NCBI RefSeq assembly: GCF_949987535.1
Contig: NC_080070.1
Location: 10,102,016-10,166,015, forward strand
Reading direction: 5' to 3'
From: Balaenoptera acutorostrata
Lineage: Eukaryota; Chordata; Mammalia; Artiodactyla; Balaenopteridae
Length of the DNA: 64,000 nt
The notes below the pieces were generated by a model. That model worked only from the letters and a program-made list of their open reading frames with translations. It was not told the origin of the DNA and did not search any database. Positions 58,836 to 64,000 of this stretch are shown here, piece by piece. Both the position numbers and the translations under genes were made by a program. Position 1 is the first letter of the stretch, and every line of letters begins with the position of its first letter.

Positions 58836-59595
58836 TGTGGGTTATATGTGCTGACAAGCATGTGGAGTAATTGAAACTTTTATACATTTCTAATAGGAAT
58901 TCAAAATGGTAGAAGTATGGAAACAAACTTGGCAGTTTGTTGTATATTAAGATATATATATATATATATTTAAAATAAATGTATTTATTTACTTATTTAT
59001 TTATTTTTGGCTGTGTTGGGTCTTCGTTTCTGTGCAAGGGCTTTCTTTAGTTGTGGCAAGCGGGGGCCACTCATCGCGGTGCGCGGGCCTCTCACTGTCG
59101 TGGCCTCTCCCGTTGCGGAGCACAGGCTCCAGACGCGCAGGCTCAGTAGTTGTGGCTCACGGGCCTAGCCGCTTCGCGGCATGTGGGATCTTCCCGGACC
59201 GGGGCACGAACCCGTGTCCCCTGCATTGGCAGGCGGACTCTCAACCACTGCGCCACCAGGGACGCCCTATTAAGATATATTGAACCATATGCTACCACAC
59301 ATGCTACCACAGCTAATTTATTCCTAGAAATTTATCCAAATGGGTGAAAGCATACGTCCACACAAAGACCTGGGTGTAAATATTTATAGCTATTTTATTC
59401 ATCATCAGAAAAAGTAAAAACAACCCAAATGTTCTTCAGTTAGTGAATGAATTAAAAAATTGTGTAATAGTCATACAATGGAATAATATTTAGAAATAAA
59501 ACAGAACAGATACATGCAAACATATGAATGCATCTCAAAAGCATTAAATTAAGTCAAACTATGATCACCAAACAATCTGGTATTAATATCCTTGA
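58836..59595 (+). mobile_element. Old L1 3' part, interrupted by a CHR SINE
   Basis: Sense L1: 'gtgctgacaagcatgtggag', 'tacatttctaataggaattc', 'caaacttggcagtttgttgt', [SINE], 'gcatacgtccacacaaagac', 'caacccaaatgttcttcagt', 'catacaatggaataatattt', 'gaatgcatctcaaaagcatt'. Order and spacing fit one L1M copy that took a SINE at 58958. Confidence 0.85.
58958..59267 (-). mobile_element. CHR SINE with 13-bp TSD
   Basis: Reversed CHR: '(atttattt)' tail, 'gctgtgttgggtcttcgttt', 'agcgggggccactcatcgcg', 'cgttgcggagcacaggctcc', 'ggcacgaacccgtgtcccct', head '...accagggacgccc'. TSD tattaagatatat is exact at 58945-58957 and 59268-59280. It retains many CpGs, which suggests a young copy. Confidence 0.95.
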
Positions 59596-60039
59596 AAACA
59601 ATGTTTAGTAGAGAATCTGAGACAAAATATGCTTCAATAAAAGATTAATGAAAGAACAAATTAACTTATAGCTCTAGATGTCACATATTTTTTAAGTGAC
59701 TGTTAAAAGTTACCAGGTAAGTCGTTATGGAATTCCTCCCCCTCCCCCCAGAGTGATTCATTCCACAAGGGAAAAATCATAGACTTTGTTACCATATTTC
59801 TGTTAAGATACAGAACATATATGCAGACATTAGAGAAGATAGAAAAAATAAACACATTCCATATCAGATTGATGATAGTTTAGAATATTTCAGAAATTGA
59901 GCATTAGTTTTTATTAAAACAAAGAAACCAAAAGCACGAAGCTTTAACCTAGCTTACAGTTTTGATTAGACTGAGGCCCAGAAACTGAATTTATATATAA
60001 TTGACAGTCTTAATTTTAGCTAATCTAGTTTGTGTAAAG
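59596..60039. other. Intergenic, nothing recognised
   Basis: About 440 bp between two L1 fragments of opposite orientation. No repeat assigned. Confidence 0.4.
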
Positions 60040-60560
60040 TAGAATCTTATTGTCACAGCAATTTGTATTACTGTTGCAGTTAATGATGTTAAGCAACTTT
60101 TCATGTACTTACCTGCTCTCTGTGTACCTTCTTTTGGTGAAATGTCTGGTTTTTTTTTTTTTTTTTTTGCTCATTATTTAAACTGAGCTGCTTGTCTTTA
60201 TTTTATTAAATTTTATGCTTCTCTGTTATATCCTGGATACAGGTTCTTTGCAAGAAATGTCATTTGCAAATATTTTCTCCCAGTCTGAGTCTTATCTTCT
60301 TATTAACTTAAATGTTTTTTCAAGCAACAGAACTTTAAAATTACAATATAGTGCCTCATTGTTGCCTTTTATGTTTCATGTTTTTCTTTGTATCACATAT
60401 TAAAAAATCTTCCCTTAGGTTATAAAGATTTTTCCTATACTTTCTCCTAGAAGCGTTATAGTTTGAGTGCTTACATTTAACTCTATGATCAATTTCAAAT
60501 TAATTTTTATATATGGTGCACGGTAGGGTTTTTCTTGCATATGTGTCTAGCTCTGTTTTC
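60040..60560 (-). mobile_element. Old L1 ORF2 C-terminal region, reverse
   Basis: 'taatgatgttaagcaacttt', 'tttggtgaaatgtctggttt' with a T run, 'tttgcaaatattttctccca', 'ctcctagaagcgttatagtt' and 'tttttatatatggtgcacgg' follow reversed L1 ORF2. No open ORF. Confidence 0.85.
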
Positions 60561-61520
60561 TTTGTACTTTTCCTGCATGGGATTTCCAAGATTTTTGCAT
60601 TTGTGGCTTCTTGTCATTCATTAATTTTGGAAAATTCTTGTCGGTAAGGTCTTCAAATACTTCTCATATTTCCTCTCTCTTTACCTCTGGGACTCCAAAT
60701 GCATCTATATTAGATAATTTAAAATTGGGCCATAGCTCGTGGGTGCTCTGCTGCTTTCGGTTTGCTTGTTTTCCTCTACTCTTTTTTTTCTTTTTTGTGT
60801 TTCAGTTTGGATAATATCTAATTATCATTGTTCAAGTTCACTATTTCTTCCTCTAGTGGTGTTCATTTTGTTGAAAAACCCATCGAAGGAATTCTTTATG
60901 TCTCTCTGATATTGTGTCTTGTTTTGTTTTGTTTTGTTTTTTATTGCCAGCATATATAGCTGACTTTTTAAAAATAGTTTCAATCACTCCTCTACAATAT
61001 CCCATCTGTCCTCGGACAGTGTCCATCATTTATACTATATCCTTTAAATAATAGTTATTTACAATCCCAGTTGAACTGTTCCATCATTAGGGCCATTTCT
61101 GGCTCTAGTTCTATGAATTAGTTTATCTCTTATCAGTAGTCAGCAGAACCACACTTAAAGGTCTGTTGCTTTTTTTTCTCACTTTCTTGTGTCTTATCAT
61201 TTTCAACTCTATGCTGAACATTGTGTGCAGAAGAACAATTGAACCTAAGGTATAGTATTCTTGCTTGGCAATGCACACACTTCTTTCTTCCTCAAGCTGC
61301 CAATACAATGAGGCGAGTCAATGTAGACGCTGGTTTGGCTGGTCTGGGGTTTTGTTGTTGCTGTAGTTATCCTTAGTGCTCCTTAGTTTTCAAATTCTTT
61401 CAGCATTGGGCAACAACTTTCCTGTGCTTAGTGTGAAGCCTGGGAAACCAGAGGCTTTTTTTTTCACCAGTGTCTGTGCTGCATTCTGAGTGCTTGGGGG
61501 GCACAGGCTTCTGCCTTTCC
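60561..61520 (-). mobile_element. L1/HAL1-like remnant, reverse
   Basis: 'cctctgggactccaaatgca', 'gtgtttcagtttggataata', 'gttcaagttcactatttctt', 'ctagtggtgttcattttgtt' and 'gttgaactgttccatcatta' resemble reversed L1M/HAL1 ORF1-side sequence. Probably the same event as 60040-60560 with an internal deletion, but that is not certain. Confidence 0.55.
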
Positions 61521-62559
61521 CTCGTCTAATCAATAAGCTCTGCCATGTGTTGCTGATAGTCTTGTTTTTGTTTCAAAATATATATTCTGTTTTACCTTGC
61601 AGTCTTTCTATTAATTTTTAAGCAGGACATTTAAAATATTTCCTAGCATTCTCTCTTGTTCTCTGTTTTTCTATTTAAAATGAGATGATCCTTTAATAAT
61701 CTTACCACCTACATATTTGAAAAATGACAATACACAAACATAAAAGCAATACACTGTGGTCACTCAAAGCCATAAGGCAGCTGCATATATATTGGTTGCT
61801 GTGAAGTGAAAATAGCAAGTTGCAGAGTAGTGTATATTTATCACTCTGTGTGAACAAAAGTGATATATGTGTTTATATATGCATATATATATGCATATAT
61901 AAACAGACCATCTCTGGAAGAGTGCAGAGGAAACAGTTAAGAATCATTGACCTTTGGAAAGGGAATCGGATAGGCTTAGGAGTTAGAAGACTTACTTTTC
62001 ACATCACACATTTTTATTTAAATATTTATTAAAAGTTTCAATATTTTACAATATGGAGATAGTACCTAGTCAAAATTAGCTAAAGGTAAGAGTGTAAGCA
62101 GTATAATTAATTTTTGAATATTTTAATGTATTTGTGTGTCATTTACATAAACATATACTTCAACTCAGTCTATAGAAAGTGTGTCTTAACTCATGGTGTT
62201 TCTGAAATATCTCTGACGCCACAGAGTTCTTATGTTATAGCCAGAAATTGCTCGCCCAGATGTGTGATTCTTTACTCTGGATCCACACTAGCATAACCTG
62301 GACACCTTTTTAAAAATACCCAGGCTCTGCATCAGAATCTTGATTAAATTAGTGTTGTACAAGCACCATATATTAATATCCTCTTTTATTCAACATTCCT
62401 TTTACTTCCCCTTCGGGGTCATTAGTAAAGAAAAAATGCAAGACAAAAGTAAATAGTTTAATAAATAATTATAAGGAAGCATATACATATGCATGGCCCA
62501 GGTCAAGTTATAGAATACTGCTGTTTTGTCCAATCACAGTTTCTCTCTTTTACCCATTC
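61521..62559. other. Intergenic, contains a perfect AT palindrome
   Basis: No gene or named repeat. The palindrome at 61871-61904 is listed separately. Confidence 0.45.
61871..61904. repeat. Perfect 34-bp AT-rich palindrome
   Basis: gtttatatatgcatata followed directly by its exact reverse complement, with no spacer. It is not an obvious part of a transposon. Confidence 0.95.
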
Positions 62560-63170
62560 CTCTCCAGCTACCACCTCCAGGTAATTACTATCCAGATTTT
62601 TGAATTAGTTATGTCCTTGTTTTTCTTTATAGTTTTGTCATCTAAAAATATAATTCTGCATCCTTAAAATATAATTAGGTTTTATCTGGTATAGAACCTC
62701 AAAAATGAAAATTAAATCATATTCTTTATGTCTTAACACTTTCAAACTCTTTTATATTTGATTCATTTCTTTTTAAAAGTACCTGTATCTACATTCAGTT
62801 TTCACTGCTGTATTATATTCCATTGTATGAGCATAGCATGATAGGTGTATCTTTTCTATTATTGATAGACATATGGATTGTTTCTTGTTTGGAAATATTG
62901 TAGACAAAGCTCTCATAAACTCGTATATATTTATCCCAGTGTTCATATGTATAATTTTCTTTAGGGTTTATATCTAGGGGTGGATTTGTTAAGTCAAAAG
63001 TATGTATATCTGGAATTTTACTATATTAAGCCCAACTGTTTTTTCCAAGTGGCTGTTTCAATATATACTCCCACCAGAAGTACATAAGAATAAGCATTGA
63101 TTCATACCTTTGCCAGCTCTTGACATTGTTAGGTTATTTAAAAAAAAAATTGGCTAAGCTGGTGGATGTA
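62560..63170 (-). mobile_element. Old L1 3' UTR/ORF2 end, reverse
   Basis: 'gctgtattatattccattgt', 'attattgatagacatatgga', 'tttagggtttatatctaggg', 'gtggctgtttcaatatatac tcccacc' and 'ctttgccagctcttgacatt' match reversed L1 3' sequence. No ORF. Confidence 0.82.
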
Positions 63171-63689
63171 TAATAAAATAAAGCCCAGAGATGTGCAAAG
63201 TTGGATATAACACAATAGCTGATTTCCACTTGAGCCCTGAACTACTAATTTAAAGACACTCCAATAAATCCATCAATATCCCAATAAAATCATGCAATAT
63301 ATTATGTGATTAATTTTTTGATTCCTGCTCACATAATTCTGTGAAAATGTTATTTAAATGTGGATTCCACTGCTGACTACTAATAGATATCTTTATTATC
63401 TATCTATCATCTATCTATCTATCTATCTATCTATCATCTATCTATCTATCTATCTTCATTGTTAAAGAAGAGCTTCTTTATGTATTTTTAGATGGATGAC
63501 AGTGGTATCAAATCATTATAGAATTTAAATGACATTTTATCCATTTGAAAGAGTGATGTCATAGTTCTCTTTAAAATTGTCAATACTTACAACATGCCAA
63601 ACATACGTCATTTGTAGCTAGACTTATGATGAACACTTTTATCTGCAAGTACAAAATGTGTGAAGGAATACGTCCTTTTCGATATGGAT
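63171..63689. other. Intergenic between two L1 parts
   Basis: May be an insertion in the L1, since L1 resumes on the right. No family recognised. Contains the TATC repeat at 63397-63454. Confidence 0.4.
63397..63454 (+). repeat. (TATC)n microsatellite
   Basis: About 14 TATC units with two 'atcatc' interruptions, the same motif and interruption type as the array at 31085-31494. Confidence 0.95.
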
Positions 63690-64000
63690 TTTTCTGTGTG
63701 TGTGAAATGCATAATCATGTTTTCTTGGGGTTCATGTTTCTATTAGGGCATCTGTGTTTTACCTTTTGATTTAAAGGAGTTCTTTATGTATCTCTATATA
63801 CATCCTTTTTTGTTATACTATTATGTATATTTTCTCCAAATTTGGTACTTGTCTTTCACTCACTTCACGCTGTCCTCTGATGCATAGATGTTCTTAATTT
63901 TAAGTAGATGAACATATTGATATTTTTCTTTCTTATTAGTGTTATTTTGTGTCTTGATTAAGAAATCCTTCCCTCCCTCAAGATCATAAACTTATTCTCC
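63690..64000 (-). mobile_element. Old L1 ORF2 fragment, runs off the window
   Basis: 'aaaggagttctttatgtatc', 'tgcatagatgttcttaattt' and 'cttgattaagaaatccttcc' are reversed L1 ORF2 landmarks, continuing upstream (in L1 sense) from 62560-63170. Incomplete at the right edge. Confidence 0.8.

Noticed and set aside
31085..63454. Possible link between the TATC arrays at 31085-31494 and 63397-63454
   Set aside because: TATC is among the commonest mammalian tetranucleotides; shared interruptions are expected, and flanks are unrelated.
1..64000. CRISPR array, phage, operon or other prokaryotic system
   Set aside because: Content is entirely mammalian interspersed repeats. No spaced direct-repeat array and no prokaryotic-type coding density.

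Overview
This window is gene-poor nuclear DNA from a mammal, most likely a cetacean. The main evidence is six long tRNA-derived SINEs of the CHR class (CHR = Cetacea, Hippopotamus, Ruminantia). They have the whale-type body, a (TAAA)n-like tail, and in every case a perfect target-site duplication (TSD) of 11-16 bp. Placental-wide fossils (L2, MIR, MLT1, L1M, a Tigger-like element) and a younger artiodactyl/cetacean L1 lineage agree with this. I cannot name the species. I found no host protein-coding exon, tRNA gene, snRNA gene, CRISPR array or prokaryotic feature. The longer open frames fall in L1, CHR SINEs or a tetranucleotide repeat, and no frame anywhere resembles a host protein.

Layout. 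1-3.97 kb: mostly unassigned sequence with an old L2. 3.97-9.85 kb: a near-complete but inactivated L1 on the minus strand (3' UTR, ORF2, ORF1, 5' UTR). It is followed head-to-tail by the 5' end of a second, diverged L1 (9.85-11.93 kb) cut off about 45 codons into ORF2. 12-22.6 kb: a short SINE, a 5'-truncated L1 with an 18-bp TSD, and an old L1 split by an MLT1 LTR. 22.6-31.9 kb: a CHR SINE, L2 and MIR remnants, a 157-bp Tigger-like DNA transposon, a pair of related unclassified repeats, MLT1 LTRs, and an LTR with a large TATC microsatellite grown inside its 3' end. 33.6-38.6 kb: an ERV1-like LTR with threefold U3 repeats, a CHR SINE carrying two poly(A) runs, old L1 and a second LTR. 38.6-47.4 kb: MIRs, simple repeats and old L1. 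48.0-50.6 kb: a stack of nested insertions around an L1 with opposed segments. 50.9-64 kb: L1 and L2 remnants, MIRs, three more SINEs, a perfect 34-bp AT palindrome, and old L1 running off the end.

The contents are independent transposon insertions of different ages, not a cooperating gene set. Their order can be read from nesting. L2, MIR and L1M are oldest; MLT1 LTRs sit inside L2 and L1M; the younger L1s follow; CHR SINEs are the outermost layer. I did not find a new biological system. The most unusual items are the doubled L1 5' halves, the hairpin-forming insertion inside one L1 ORF1, the opposed-segment L1 with nested insertions, the SINE with a possible 3' transduction, and the unclassified repeat pair. 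All family names rest on recognising consensus-like sequence by eye; no database search was run.
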